From Pseudomonas sp. AKS31 (GTDB lineage: Bacteria; Pseudomonadota; Gammaproteobacteria; Pseudomonadales; Pseudomonadaceae), in NCBI RefSeq assembly GCF_023634765.1, contig NZ_JAMLFX010000016.1:1-64000 (forward strand): a DNA stretch of 64,000 nucleotides. Direction: 5' to 3'. The notes beneath the pieces are model-generated. The model saw only the letters and a list, made by a program, of their open reading frames with translations. It made no database searches and had not been told where the DNA came from. Positions 49,124-58,069 of the stretch are shown here, in pieces. The translations under genes and the position numbers were made by a program. Within the stretch, counting starts at the first letter, position 1. Each line of letters begins with the position of its first letter.

Positions 49124-51478
49124 ATGCGCTATTTGCTGATGTTGTTGTTCTGCTTGCCCCTCATGGCGAGCGCCGTCGAATTCGACGAATTTACCCAGAG
49201 CCTCCCTCTGGGCCGGTCGCTGCAAGTGTTCGAAGACCCGAGCGGTCAGGCGAGCATTGCCGATGTTCGCGCGCAGGCCGCTGCCGGTCATTTCAAAGCC
49301 CACGATAAAGCCACGCTCAATGCCGGTTACTCGCGCTCGGCGTTCTGGCTGAAGATCGACCTGCATTACCGTCCGAGCAATTCCGCCGCCCAGCGCACCT
49401 GGCTGCTGGAGCTGGCGTATCCACCGCTCGATCATCTCGACCTCTATCTGCCTGACGCCAGTGGCGACTACCGTCTCGTCCGGCAGACCGGCGATGCCTT
49501 GCCGTTCGCCAGTCGCGAGATCCGCCAGAACAACTATTTGTTCGACCTTTCATTCAAACCCGATCAACAGCAAACCGTGTACCTGCGACTGGCCAGCGAA
49601 GGCTCGATTCAGGCACCGGTAACGTTGTGGTCGAGCACGGCGTACCTCGAAGATCAGCCGGTGCGCCTGTATGTGCTCGGCATCATTTATGGCGTGCTGC
49701 TCGGGATGCTGGTCTACAACCTGTTCATCTACCTGAGCGTGCGTGACACCAGTTACCTCTATTACATCTTCTATATCGCTTCGTTCGGCCTTTATCAGTT
49801 GTCGGTGAATGGCGCGGCGGTGGAGTATTTCTGGCCGGACAATCCGTGGTGGGCCAACGCGGCCACGCCGTTCTTCATCGGTTGCGCGGGCTTGTTCGGC
49901 AGTCAGTTCGCTCGTAGCTTCCTGCAGACCAAACACCACAGCCGCTGGCTCGATCGCTTGCTGATTGCACTGATCGCGTTCGGCGCGCTGGTGGTTGGCT
50001 TGTCGCTGATGACCAGTTACGCGTTGTCGCTGCGCCTGGCGACGATACTGGCGCTGACCTTCACCGTAGTGATTTTCGCCGCCGGGATTCTGGCCTGGTG
50101 GCGCGGCTTGCGGGTGGCGCGTTATTTCATCATTGCCTGGTCGGCATTTCTGCTCGGCGGCATCGTCAACACGCTGATGGTGCTCGGCCTGCTGCCGAAC
50201 GTGTTCCTGACCATGTACGCCAGCCAGATCGGCTCGGCCATCGAAGTCGCGCTGCTGTCGCTGGCACTGGCCGACCGCATCAATGCAATGCGCGAGCAAC
50301 AGGCGCAGACCTTGTACGACGCCGGGCAGAAACTCGAAGTGCTCAACCAGCAACTGGCGCACAGCAACAAGCTCAAGGATGAATTCCTCGCGACCCTGAC
50401 CCACGAACTGCGCACGCCGATGAACGGTGTGATCGGTTCGCTGGAACTGATGCAGACCGTCGAGCTGGATCCGGAACTCGAGCAATACCAGCAGACCGCC
50501 GCCGGTTCCGCGCGGGACATGATGCGCATGGTCAACGGCATCCTCACCCTCACCGAATTGCAGGCCGGCAAGCTCAAGGCCTCGCCGGGCAGCTTCAGCC
50601 TGCGTGCGGTGGTCGAGGCGTTGCGAGTGCAGTTCGACGGCAACGCGGCGAGCAAGTCGCTGGACTTCAAGGTCGAGGTGCTGCCGACCCTGCCGGATCG
50701 CCTGCACGGCGACAGCGCCAAACTGGCGCAATGCCTGGAATGCCTGCTGGACAACGCGATCAAGTTCACTCGCGTCGGTGGGCTGGCGCTGCGCGTGACA
50801 GGCAAACCATCGACGGACAATCGTCTGGCGTTGTCATTTGCGGTGATCGACACCGGCATCGGTTTTACCGATCTGGGCGAGGCGACGATGTACCAGCGCT
50901 TCTTCCAGCTCGACGGTTCGATGACCCGCGAATACGGCGGCCTGGGCGTGGGGCTGGCGATCTGCCGACAGTTGGTCGAGCTGCTTGGTGGCAAGCTTAC
51001 TCATCGCTCCGAACCCGGGCGTGGCAGCCGTTTTCAACTGGACGTCGAGTTTGAACTGCCGGCGGTTGAATCTGCACCGATCGCCGCGCCTTCGAACGAT
51101 TGGGTACGTGCGGCGCAGGACTGCACAGTGCTGCTGGTGGACGACAACAGCGTCAACCAACTGGTGATGCGCGGGATGTTGCTCAAGCTCGGCTTTCGCG
51201 TGCGCACCGCCGACAGCGGCGTGGCGGCACTGGATTGTTTGCAGCGTGAAACCTTCGATGCAGTGCTCATCGATTGCCAGCTACCTGCTCAGGAGGGCGC
51301 AGCGCTGTGCTGCCAGATTCATGCATTGCCGGGCTGCGCGAATCTGCCGGTGTTTATGCTCGCGCTGACCGCTGAGCGGGAACTTTGCACACCTGGCGCG
51401 CCTGTCGATTACTTGAACAAACCGGTGAAATTCGAAGAGTTGCAGTCCGCGCTGGAGCGGCGGGTGCTGTGCTGCTGA
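49124..51478 (+). CDS. Hybrid sensor histidine kinase/response regulator, 7TMR-DISM type
   Basis: This 784-residue membrane protein has a signal peptide (MRYLLMLLFCLPLMASA). A periplasmic 7TMR-DISMED2 domain spans about 25-175 and is followed by a seven-helix 7TMR-DISM region (about 180-385). A short coiled coil leads to a histidine kinase. HisKA His427 lies in LTHELRTPMNGVIGS, the N box in LLDNAIKFTR (Asn544), and G boxes in VIDTGIGF and YGGLGVGLAI. A C-terminal receiver has the acidic pair in LLVDDNSVNQ, phospho-acceptor Asp717 in AVLIDCQLP and Lys in YLNKPVK. The domain order resembles RetS/LadS kinases, which control GacS/Rsm signalling, but the input and output here are unknown. No separate regulator gene is adjacent. 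Confidence 0.93.
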   Translation: MRYLLMLLFCLPLMASAVEFDEFTQSLPLGRSLQVFEDPSGQASIADVRAQAAAGHFKAHDKATLNAGYSRSAFWLKIDLHYRPSNSAAQRTWLLELAYPPLDHLDLYLPDASGDYRLVRQTGDALPFASREIRQNNYLFDLSFKPDQQQTVYLRLASEGSIQAPVTLWSSTAYLEDQPVRLYVLGIIYGVLLGMLVYNLFIYLSVRDTSYLYYIFYIASFGLYQLSVNGAAVEYFWPDNPWWANAATPFFIGCAGLFGSQFARSFLQTKHHSRWLDRLLIALIAFGALVVGLSLMTSYALSLRLATILALTFTVVIFAAGILAWWRGLRVARYFIIAWSAFLLGGIVNTLMVLGLLPNVFLTMYASQIGSAIEVALLSLALADRINAMREQQAQTLYDAGQKLEVLNQQLAHSNKLKDEFLATLTHELRTPMNGVIGSLELMQTVELDPELEQYQQTAAGSARDMMRMVNGILTLTELQAGKLKASPGSFSLRAVVEALRVQFDGNAASKSLDFKVEVLPTLPDRLHGDSAKLAQCLECLLDNAIKFTRVGGLALRVTGKPSTDNRLALSFAVIDTGIGFTDLGEATMYQRFFQLDGSMTREYGGLGVGLAICRQLVELLGGKLTHRSEPGRGSRFQLDVEFELPAVESAPIAAPSNDWVRAAQDCTVLLVDDNSVNQLVMRGMLLKLGFRVRTADSGVAALDCLQRETFDAVLIDCQLPAQEGAALCCQIHALPGCANLPVFMLALTAERELCTPGAPVDYLNKPVKFEELQSALERRVLCC

Positions 51479-51573
51479 TAGGGTAAAAGCGCCGCCAGTT
51501 CGGCGGATATGACACTTTGATCGATCCTGGGGCGGTGCTTAACTGACCTTCTGGATGACCAAGGAGTACCGTC

Positions 51574-53223
51574 ATGAACCTGCATCAGTTCGCCGAAACC
51601 CACGAAGTCACTAACCAGCCACCGTCGCTGGACGGCACCAACCTGTACCGCATCGACCTGCCGTTGCAGGAGTGGTCGCGGCGCTTTGGTGCCGGGTGGG
51701 CGGAGTCGCGGATCGATGCCTACGGTGCACTCGCTGGGGGGCCGTTGATGGAAGCCGGGTTCCTCGCCAATCAAAACAAACCGGTGTTTGCCAGCCACGA
51801 TCGCTACGGCCATCGCATTGATCTGGTGGAGTTTCACCCGGCGTATCACCAGTTGATGCGCACGGCGATCGAGCATGGTCTGACGTCGATGCCGTGGACT
51901 CATCCACAGGACGGCGCGCATGTCGCGCGAGCCTCGATGAGCTATCTGCACAGCCAGGCCGAAGCCGGCAGCGGTTGTCCGTTGACCATGACCTTCGCCA
52001 GTGTGCCGGCTCTGCGTTTGCAGGCGAATATCGCTGAGCAATGGCTACCGAAAGTCCTCGCCAGCGAATACGACCCGCGCAATGTCGGCATGGCGCACAA
52101 GGCCGGCGTGACCATCGGTATGGCCATGACCGAAAAACAGGGTGGCACCGACGTGCGCGCCAACACCACCAAGGCTTACCCGGTCGGCGCCAGTGGCCCG
52201 GGCGAGGCGTATGAACTGGTCGGGCACAAGTGGTTCTGCTCGGCACCGATGTGCGATGCCTTCCTTACGCTGGCGCAGACCGACAAGGGCTTGAGCTGCT
52301 TCCTGCTGCCACGCCATCGCCCGGATGACACGCGCAATCAGTTCTACATCCAGCGCCTGAAAAACAAACTCGGCAACCAATCCAACGCCTCCAGCGAAGT
52401 GGAGTTCCGTGGTGCGCTGGCGTGGATGGTCGGTGAAGAAGGGCGAGGCGTGCCGACCATTATCGAGATGGTGGCGATGACCCGTTTTGATTGCATGGTC
52501 GGCTCCAGTGCGCTGATGCGTCAGGCGCTGACCCAGGCCAGTCACCACTGCGCACACCGTAAGGTCGGCGGCAAACTGCTCGGCGAGCAGCCGCTGATGC
52601 AAAACGTACTGGCCGATCTGGCCCTGGAAAGCGAAGCCGCGCTGGCGCTGAGTTTGCGCATGGGCAAGGCGCTGGATCATCTGGATGATCGCCACGAAGC
52701 GCAATTTGCGCGGTTGGTGACGGCGGTGGGCAAATACTGGATCTGCAAGCGTGCGCCGGGGATGATCAACGAAGCGGCGGAATGCATGGGCGGCGCCGGA
52801 TATGTCGAGGACAGCATTCTGCCGCGCTTGTATCGCGAGGCACCGGTGAATTCGACGTGGGAAGGTTCGGGGAATGTGCAGTGCCTCGACGTGCTGCGGG
52901 CGTTGTCGAAAGAGCCGGGCGTGCTGGACGTGTTGTTCAGCGAACTCGGTGACGGGCATGGCGACCAACGGCTGACCGCTCATATTCAGCAGTTGCAGGC
53001 GCAATTCAAGGACACCAGTGATATTCAGTATCGGGCGCGGCAACTGACCGAAGACATTGCGCTTGGTTTGCAGGCCAAACTGTTGCTGGAGGCGGGGAAT
53101 TCAGCGGTCAGTGATGCGTTCATTGCCAGCCGTCTGAGCGGTGGCGGCCGAGTCTACGGAGCATTGCCGCGTGGGCTGGACGTCGAAGCCCTCGTCGCCC
53201 GCTCGACCCCACAAGGCTTCTAA
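51574..53223 (+). CDS. aidB: AidB-type acyl-CoA dehydrogenase
   Basis: The 549-residue flavoprotein closely matches E. coli AidB, which is induced with the adaptive response to alkylating agents. The matching features are FNQPxxLDGTNLY-like opening NQPPSLDGTNLYRIDLPL, ARASMSYLHSQAEAGSGCPLTMTFA, IGMAMTEKQGGTDVRANTT, LVGHKWFCSAPMCDAFLTLAQ, KLGNQSNASSEVEF, MTRFDCMVGSS and YREAPVNSTWEGSGNVQCLDVLR. AidB proteins bind FAD and double-stranded DNA and may shield DNA; dehydrogenase activity is weak in E. coli. GGAG precedes the ATG by nine bases. No ada or alkB gene is adjacent, so alkylation control cannot be read from context. Confidence 0.93.
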   Translation: MNLHQFAETHEVTNQPPSLDGTNLYRIDLPLQEWSRRFGAGWAESRIDAYGALAGGPLMEAGFLANQNKPVFASHDRYGHRIDLVEFHPAYHQLMRTAIEHGLTSMPWTHPQDGAHVARASMSYLHSQAEAGSGCPLTMTFASVPALRLQANIAEQWLPKVLASEYDPRNVGMAHKAGVTIGMAMTEKQGGTDVRANTTKAYPVGASGPGEAYELVGHKWFCSAPMCDAFLTLAQTDKGLSCFLLPRHRPDDTRNQFYIQRLKNKLGNQSNASSEVEFRGALAWMVGEEGRGVPTIIEMVAMTRFDCMVGSSALMRQALTQASHHCAHRKVGGKLLGEQPLMQNVLADLALESEAALALSLRMGKALDHLDDRHEAQFARLVTAVGKYWICKRAPGMINEAAECMGGAGYVEDSILPRLYREAPVNSTWEGSGNVQCLDVLRALSKEPGVLDVLFSELGDGHGDQRLTAHIQQLQAQFKDTSDIQYRARQLTEDIALGLQAKLLLEAGNSAVSDAFIASRLSGGGRVYGALPRGLDVEALVARSTPQGF

Positions 53224-53250
53224 TCACACAAAATCCCCAACGCCACAAAA

Positions 53251-53346
53251 CCCTGTGGGAGCTGGCTTGCCAGCGATGGCGGTCAGTCATTCAACATCGA
53301 TGTTGAATGTGACGGCCTCATCGCTGGCAAGCCAGCTCCCACAGGG
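53251..53346. repeat. REPIN of the GTGGGAGCTGGCTTGCCAGC class
   Basis: CCCTGTGGGAGCTGGCTTGC at the left end is mirrored by GCAAGCCAGCTCCCACAGGG at the right. The arms include CAGCGATG/CATCGCTG and enclose an internal palindrome (caacatcgatgttg). It lies between aidB and amn, which are on the same strand. It belongs to a different REP class from the GTAGGAGCTGCCG copies. Confidence 0.93.
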
Positions 53347-53453
53347 ATTCGAGTTGTCTGAAAGATTTGGCTGTAGCTACAACGCCACTGTTCCCGTGAC
53401 GCCACGATGCAGGCAAGATGAAGCTCTGCAAGTCAGAACACAGGAAGCTGATC

Positions 53454-54917
53454 GTGACCGAAGCGTTTATTGTCGTTCAAACCGCCGAACAAGCCGTGGA
53501 CCGTCTGGCCGAGCTGCATGAGCGGGCCACCACTGCGCTGAACTCGGCGCTCAAGCGTTACCTCAAGGATCGCGTCGAACCCGACGCTGCGCAGCGTGCT
53601 CTGTTTCGTTATCCCGAACTGCGTCTGACCTATCACTGCCAGGGCGAAGTCCCGCAGACCACCCGCGCTTACGCCAAGGTGCAACTGCCGGGCACGTACA
53701 GCGTCACCGTCACCCACCCGGCGGCGTTCCGCAAATACCTGCTCGAACAACTGACGCCGTTGATGCACGACTTCACCGTGACCGTGGAAGTCGGCGTCAG
53801 CCAGCAAAACATTCCGTATCCGTATGTGGTCGAGCAGGGCGATGAACTGGCCGGTTCCGGTGTCACCGCTGCCGTGCTGGCGCGGGTGTTCCCGAGTACC
53901 GATCTGTCCGCCGCAACCGATGGCATCGCCGACGGCCTCTACGACTGGGAAAACACCGATCCGCTGCCGCTGGCGCTGTTCGATGCGGCGCGCGTGGATT
54001 TCTCGCTGCGCCGTCTGGTGCATTACACCGGCAGCGACTGGCGCCATGTGCAGCCGTGGATTCTGCTGACCAACTATCACCGCTACGTCGACCAGTTCAT
54101 CGTCCATGGCCTGGAGCAGTTGCGCAAAGACCCGCGTTTCGTGCGCATGGTCTTGCCGGGCAACGTGATCATCGAGAAGGGCATGGATCATGGCGAAGCC
54201 TCGGCGATTGCTGCCGGTGTGGTCTGGCACCGCTACCAGATGCCGGCCTATCACCTGATCGCCAGCGATGGCCACGGCGTGACGCTGGTCAACATCGGCG
54301 TCGGCCCGTCCAATGCCAAGAACATCACCGACCACTTGGCGGTGCTGCGCCCGCATTGCTGGCTGATGATCGGCCACTGCGGCGGCCTGCGTCAGTCGCA
54401 GACCATCGGCGACTACGTGCTGGCTCACGCTTACATGCGTCGCGACGGCATTCTCGATCGCGTGGTGCCGCCAAACATTCCGATCCCGGCCCTGGCCGAA
54501 GTGCAAATGGCGTTGCAGCAAGCCGCGGCGAATGTCACCGGCGAGAAGGGCGATGACCTGAAAAAACGCCTGCGCACCGGCACCGTACTGACCTACGACG
54601 ACCGTAACTGGGAATTGCGTTGGGCGCAGGAGCGGCCGTTGATCAACCTGTCCCGTGCTGTCGCGGTAGACATGGAAAGCGGCACGATTGCCGCACAGGG
54701 TTATCGTCTGCGGGTGCCGTACGGCACGTTGCTTTGCGTTTCGGATAAACCGCTGCACAGCGAAATCAAACTGCCGGGTTCGGCCAATGCCTTCTATGAG
54801 CGGGCGGTCAGCCAGCACTTGAAGATCGGCATCGAAGCGGTGGATCTGCTGCGCACCGAACTCAACTCGCTGCACTCGCGCAAACTGCGCAGTTTCGACG
54901 AACCGCCGTTCCGTTAA
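53454..54917 (+). CDS. amn: AMP nucleosidase
   Basis: Amn hydrolyses AMP to adenine and ribose 5-phosphate and so buffers cellular AMP. The 487-residue protein has the long Amn N-terminal domain (YPELRLTYHCQ...RAYAKVQLPGTYSVTVTHP; ISxxNIPYPYVVEQG). It also has the phosphorylase-like C-terminal domain LVNIGVGPSNAKNITDHLAVLRPHCWLMIGHCGGLR and VAVDMESGTIAAQGYRLRVPYGTLLCVSDKPLH. I prefer GTG 53454, with AGGAAG six bases upstream, over the ATG at 53418, whose extra 12 residues are not conserved and whose spacing is poor. It is separated from aidB by a REPIN and probably has its own promoter. Confidence 0.94.
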   Translation: MTEAFIVVQTAEQAVDRLAELHERATTALNSALKRYLKDRVEPDAAQRALFRYPELRLTYHCQGEVPQTTRAYAKVQLPGTYSVTVTHPAAFRKYLLEQLTPLMHDFTVTVEVGVSQQNIPYPYVVEQGDELAGSGVTAAVLARVFPSTDLSAATDGIADGLYDWENTDPLPLALFDAARVDFSLRRLVHYTGSDWRHVQPWILLTNYHRYVDQFIVHGLEQLRKDPRFVRMVLPGNVIIEKGMDHGEASAIAAGVVWHRYQMPAYHLIASDGHGVTLVNIGVGPSNAKNITDHLAVLRPHCWLMIGHCGGLRQSQTIGDYVLAHAYMRRDGILDRVVPPNIPIPALAEVQMALQQAAANVTGEKGDDLKKRLRTGTVLTYDDRNWELRWAQERPLINLSRAVAVDMESGTIAAQGYRLRVPYGTLLCVSDKPLHSEIKLPGSANAFYERAVSQHLKIGIEAVDLLRTELNSLHSRKLRSFDEPPFR

Positions 54918-54989
54918 CGCTTAGTCGTGGTCATTTGGCGGTCGGGGCACTAGCATTGTCAGCCCCGACCGTTAGATGTTCTTTTCGCC

Positions 54990-55625
54990 ATGTCCCGTCC
55001 CCCGCGTCCCCCTTCCCGCCGCCCAGGCGTGAAGCCGCAGTCTTCTTCCCCACGCCGTGTTGCCAAGGCACCACCGGCCGAGCCGAAGCTGATCCTGTTC
55101 AACAAACCGTTCGATGTGCTGACGCAATTCAGCGACGGAGAAGGGCGGGCGACGCTCAAGGATTTCATCGATGTGCCGGGCATCTATCCGGCCGGACGCC
55201 TGGATCGCGACAGTGAAGGTTTGTTGTTGCTGACCAACGACGGCCAGTTGCAGGCGCGTATCGCCGATCCGAAACACAAACTGGCGAAGACCTATTGGGT
55301 GCAGGTCGAAGGCGTGCCGACGGCCGAGCAGTTGCAACGTCTGCGTGATGGCGTCGATTTGAATGACGGCATGACTTTGCCCGCCGAAGCGCGGCAATTG
55401 GATGAGCCGGAATTGTGGCCGCGAAACCCGCCGGTGCGCTTTCGCGCGACCATTCCGACTTCATGGCTGGAATTGGTGATTCGCGAAGGGCGCAACCGTC
55501 AGGTGCGGCGCATGACCGCGGCGGTCGGGTTGCCGACGTTGCGCCTGGTGCGGGTCAGGATTGGCGACTGGACGCTTGAAGGGCTCGATCAGGGCCAGTG
55601 GAAGGAAGTGCCTGCGCGCTTATAA
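54990..55625 (+). CDS. rluE: 23S rRNA pseudouridine synthase RluE
   Basis: RluE isomerises uridine 2457 in 23S rRNA. The 211-residue protein has a basic, Pro/Arg-rich leader (about 1-30). The RsuA/RluE-type catalytic domain follows: LILFNKPFDVLTQFSD, the signature PAGRLDRDSEGLLLLTNDG with the catalytic Asp, KTYWVQVEGVPTAEQLQRLR, WPRNPPVRFR and IREGRNRQVRRMTAAVGLPTLRLVR. Each segment closely matches E. coli RluE rather than RluB or RsuA, and the N-terminal S4 domain is absent as expected. The last six bases overlap the convergent DUF2788 gene, so the two transcripts overlap at their 3' ends. Confidence 0.94.
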   Translation: MSRPPRPPSRRPGVKPQSSSPRRVAKAPPAEPKLILFNKPFDVLTQFSDGEGRATLKDFIDVPGIYPAGRLDRDSEGLLLLTNDGQLQARIADPKHKLAKTYWVQVEGVPTAEQLQRLRDGVDLNDGMTLPAEARQLDEPELWPRNPPVRFRATIPTSWLELVIREGRNRQVRRMTAAVGLPTLRLVRVRIGDWTLEGLDQGQWKEVPARL

Positions 55626-55829
55626 AGCGCCGGATTCGATCAGGCCGATCACCACACTCTTGATGATGAACGCGGCCACGCCCAGGCCCAGCACGAAGAA
55701 CAGAATGAACGAGCCAAAGCGCCCGGCCTTGGACTTCTTCGCCAGATCCCAGACGATGAAACCCATGAAAATGATCAGGATGCTGACCAGGCCAGTCATC
55801 ATCCACTCTTCGAATACTGCTGGATCCAT
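55620..55829 (-). CDS. DUF2788 small membrane protein
   Basis: This 69-residue protein has two predicted membrane helices (about 11-28 and 42-61), linked by the basic loop AKKSKAGRF. The sequence MDPAVFEEWMMTGLVSILII...FIVWDLAKKSKAGRFGSF matches DUF2788, a small inner-membrane family common in pseudomonads with no assigned function. The ATG is preceded by GGAGAGTCCCA, with GGAG about nine bases upstream. It is convergent with and overlaps rluE by six bases. It is the only reading frame in this stretch with proper codon bias and a ribosome-binding site, which supports it as a true gene despite its size. Confidence 0.88.
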   Translation of the reverse strand: MDPAVFEEWMMTGLVSILIIFMGFIVWDLAKKSKAGRFGSFILFFVLGLGVAAFIIKSVVIGLIESGAL

Positions 55830-55924
55830 TGGGACTCTCCGGCACGGGCGCGGCTAAAAGGGCGCGGCGAGTATACGCCAAGGTGTGTGGGGTGGCATTG
55901 ATCTGGGTCTGATCTGACGACTGG

Positions 55925-56100
55925 CCCTCACCCTAACCCTCTCCCAGAGGGAGAGGGGACCGATCCGGGGATGCTGATGAACTACGCCGACCTGTTTCAG
56001 CGGGTGTGAATCCATAATCGACTCGATCTTTCAGGTCGATGTATAGCGTCAGACCCTGCGGTCGGCCCCCTCTCCCTCCGGGAGAGGGCTGGGGTGAGGG
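55925..56100. repeat. MITE-like element with ~21-bp terminal inverted repeats
   Basis: The left end CCCTCACCCTAACCCTCTCCC (55925-55945) is the reverse complement, with two or three mismatches, of GGGAGAGGGCTGGGGTGAGGG (56080-56100). The interior of about 134 bases contains TACGCCGACCTG, shared with the tandem array at 1-455. No coding sequence is seen. It lies between divergent genes. Confidence 0.85.
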
Positions 56101-56108
56101 GCTTTTGA

Positions 56109-56588
56109 TCAGTTGCGCAGGTGGGTCAAGGGCAGTTCAGTGCTGTTGAGCACCTGATTCAGTACGAAGCTTGAGCGCACACTGGTCACGCCTTCAATCC
56201 GGGTCAAATGCCCCAGCAACAGCTTCTGATAGTGATCCATATCCGGCACCACCACCTTCAACTGGTAATCCGCATCCACACCGGTCACCAGACTGCACTC
56301 CAACACCTGCGGCAACGTGCGAATCGCTGCCTCGAAGTTCTCGAAACGCTCCGGTGTATGCCGGTCCATGCCGATCAGCACATAAGCCGTCAGGCTCAAC
56401 CCAAGCATTTTGCGATCGAGCAATGCCACCTGACGCGAAATATACCCGTCGTCTTCCAGTTGCTTGACCCGGCGCGAGCAAGGGGAGGGCGACAGACCGA
56501 TGCGCTCGGCCAGCTCCTGGTTGGAGATGCGGGCGTCGCGCTGCAATTCCGCCAAAATACTCAGGTCGTAACGGTCGAGTTTGCTCAT
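56109..56588 (-). CDS. Lrp/AsnC-family transcriptional regulator
   Basis: This 159-residue protein has an N-terminal winged helix-turn-helix (MSKLDRYDLSILAELQRDARISNQELAERIGLSPSPCSRRVKQLE) and a C-terminal RAM/AsnC ligand-binding domain (LTAYVLIGMDRHTPERFENFE...VDADYQLKVVVPDMDHYQKLL). Such proteins sense amino acids or related metabolites as octamers. They often control a neighbouring catabolic or transport gene, but no obvious target flanks it here. ATG 56588 is chosen over a TTG one codon upstream. The region upstream contains a structured RNA candidate on the other strand. The ligand cannot be inferred. Confidence 0.93.
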   Translation of the reverse strand: MSKLDRYDLSILAELQRDARISNQELAERIGLSPSPCSRRVKQLEDDGYISRQVALLDRKMLGLSLTAYVLIGMDRHTPERFENFEAAIRTLPQVLECSLVTGVDADYQLKVVVPDMDHYQKLLLGHLTRIEGVTSVRSSFVLNQVLNSTELPLTHLRN

Positions 56589-56732
56589 CAATCTGTCCTT
56601 GGTTGTAACTATTGCGGCAGATTATCTATCCAGGGTTAAAAATTGCGCAAGTGGTGTTTATTTCAGCAATCTTCGCAATCATCTGTCGCGGCCTCAGGCC
56701 TATTCTTATCACCAGAATCACTGCTCGGTAAC

Positions 56733-56906
56733 ACAGTCCACAGCGGCCCGCCCTATCAGGCCAGCCGCGGTCGCCACCCCCACCGGGGTTGTGCCGGCCC
56801 CCGAGCTGCACACTGTCCAGAAGACGGCGTGAGGTGAGCCGACGTCAAAAGCGTCGAGCCAGGACGAAGTTCTCTAGAAGGGAGGCCGACGGGTCTCCCT
56901 TTTTTC
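56733..56906 (+). ncRNA. Candidate structured small RNA or leader ending in an intrinsic terminator
   Basis: In the 453-base gap between the Lrp gene and the 57042 gene, ACAGT...CAGC (56733-56744) can pair with GCTG...ACTGT (56805-56816), with the GC-rich hairpin CCCC-ACC-GGGG and other short stems inside. About 60 bases later comes AAGGGAG (56878-56884) / CTCCCTT (56895-56901) with six Ts, a textbook terminator. No open frame with a ribosome-binding site explains it. I cannot match it to RsmX/Y/Z, CrcZ, PrrF, 6S or SRP RNA. The 136 bases from 56906 to 57041 hold only the leader of the next gene. Confidence 0.45.
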
Positions 56907-57041
56907 TTGCCTGCGATTTCATGCCGGACGCTCAATAAATAAGTTGCGTGACTGATAACCTGTTGCAGAACTGGAGGTGGATCTTCCCAGTCTTAGTTAC
57001 AAGTTGTCTTGCATTTACAGGCCCCCGCAGTGAGGAAGAGC

Positions 57042-58058
57042 ATGAATTCGCACATCTGGCGTCTGGCCGGTGTTGGTTTGTTGTGTGTCAGTGTCAGTGT
57101 GCAGACACTTGCCGATGAACCGCAGAATCGTGGACCGGATGGCGGTGGCCACGGCCAGGACCATCAGGGCAATAATCAGGGCCATGGCGGCAACAATCAG
57201 CCGCGTCCGCAGAACAACGAAATCATTCGTGGCGACAACAGCCGCCAGTTCGAACACAACGGTCAGCCGCACAACAACAATGGTCAGTGGCAAAACCACG
57301 ATCAGAGTCGTCCGGCTTACAACCCCAACCCGGTACGCCAGCCGCCACCGCCGCCACAATTGCCGGCCAATAGCCTGCCGATCCAGCCACGGCCCGATGC
57401 AGTGCGTCAGACTCAGGAACCCCGTCAGGGCTACTACCGCGACGAGCGTCCGCAAAACGGTTATCACAACCAGCAATGGCAGACCAACAATCGGCCCAAC
57501 GACAATCGCTGGCCGGGACGCCCGGACGGGCACGGCAACGGTTGGGGCCCAGGCCCGCAATATCGGCCGGGGCATGTGATCGATCGCTTCCCGGATCGTG
57601 ACTACCGCGTACCGTATCGCGGTCAGGATTACTTCTATTCCGGCGGCTATTGGTATCGCCCGCAAGGTCCGCGCTACATCGTCGTGCAGCCACCACGCGG
57701 GATTCGCATCCAGTATTTGCCGGACTACGCCCGTGAAGTCTGGATCGGCGGTTCGCTGTTGTTCCTCGCCGCCGGTGCCTACTACGCCTATCAGGAAGCG
57801 ACGCAGGATTACGTGGTCGTCGAACCGCCGGTGCAGCCGCAGCCGCAATCCCAGGGCTATGACGTCGAAGCCTATCCGGCCAACGGCCAGTCACCGGAGC
57901 AAGTACAGCAGGACGGTTACCAGTGCTATCAGTACGCGGTGCAGCAAAGCGGTTTCGACCCGTGCACCGCAACCTACCAGCCTGCGCCTGAAGTGGTGCA
58001 GGCGTACCGCCAGGCGCAGGGCAATTGCCTGAGCAGTCGCGGTTATCAGGTCCAGTAA
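57042..58058 (+). CDS. Exported Asn/Gln/His-rich protein (DUF6515-like)
   Basis: This 338-residue protein has a signal peptide (MNSHIWRLAGVGLLCVSVSVQTLADEP). A low-complexity region of about 150 residues follows, dominated by Asn, Gln, Gly, His and Pro (for example NNQGHGGNNQPRPQNN). A compact part then shows RPGHVIDRFPDRDYRVPYRGQDYFYSGGYWYRPQGPRYIVVQPPRGIRI. It has a hydrophobic stretch IGGSLLFLAAGAYYAYQEA and ends with two Cys-containing motifs (YQCYQYAVQQSGFDPCTAT). The pattern agrees with the DUF6515 family of Pseudomonas envelope proteins, whose role is unknown. GAGGAAGAG precedes ATG 57042. The disordered part suggests a surface or metal-binding role, which is inference. Confidence 0.85.
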   Translation: MNSHIWRLAGVGLLCVSVSVQTLADEPQNRGPDGGGHGQDHQGNNQGHGGNNQPRPQNNEIIRGDNSRQFEHNGQPHNNNGQWQNHDQSRPAYNPNPVRQPPPPPQLPANSLPIQPRPDAVRQTQEPRQGYYRDERPQNGYHNQQWQTNNRPNDNRWPGRPDGHGNGWGPGPQYRPGHVIDRFPDRDYRVPYRGQDYFYSGGYWYRPQGPRYIVVQPPRGIRIQYLPDYAREVWIGGSLLFLAAGAYYAYQEATQDYVVVEPPVQPQPQSQGYDVEAYPANGQSPEQVQQDGYQCYQYAVQQSGFDPCTATYQPAPEVVQAYRQAQGNCLSSRGYQVQ

Positions 58059-58069
58059 GAGCAGCGGCG

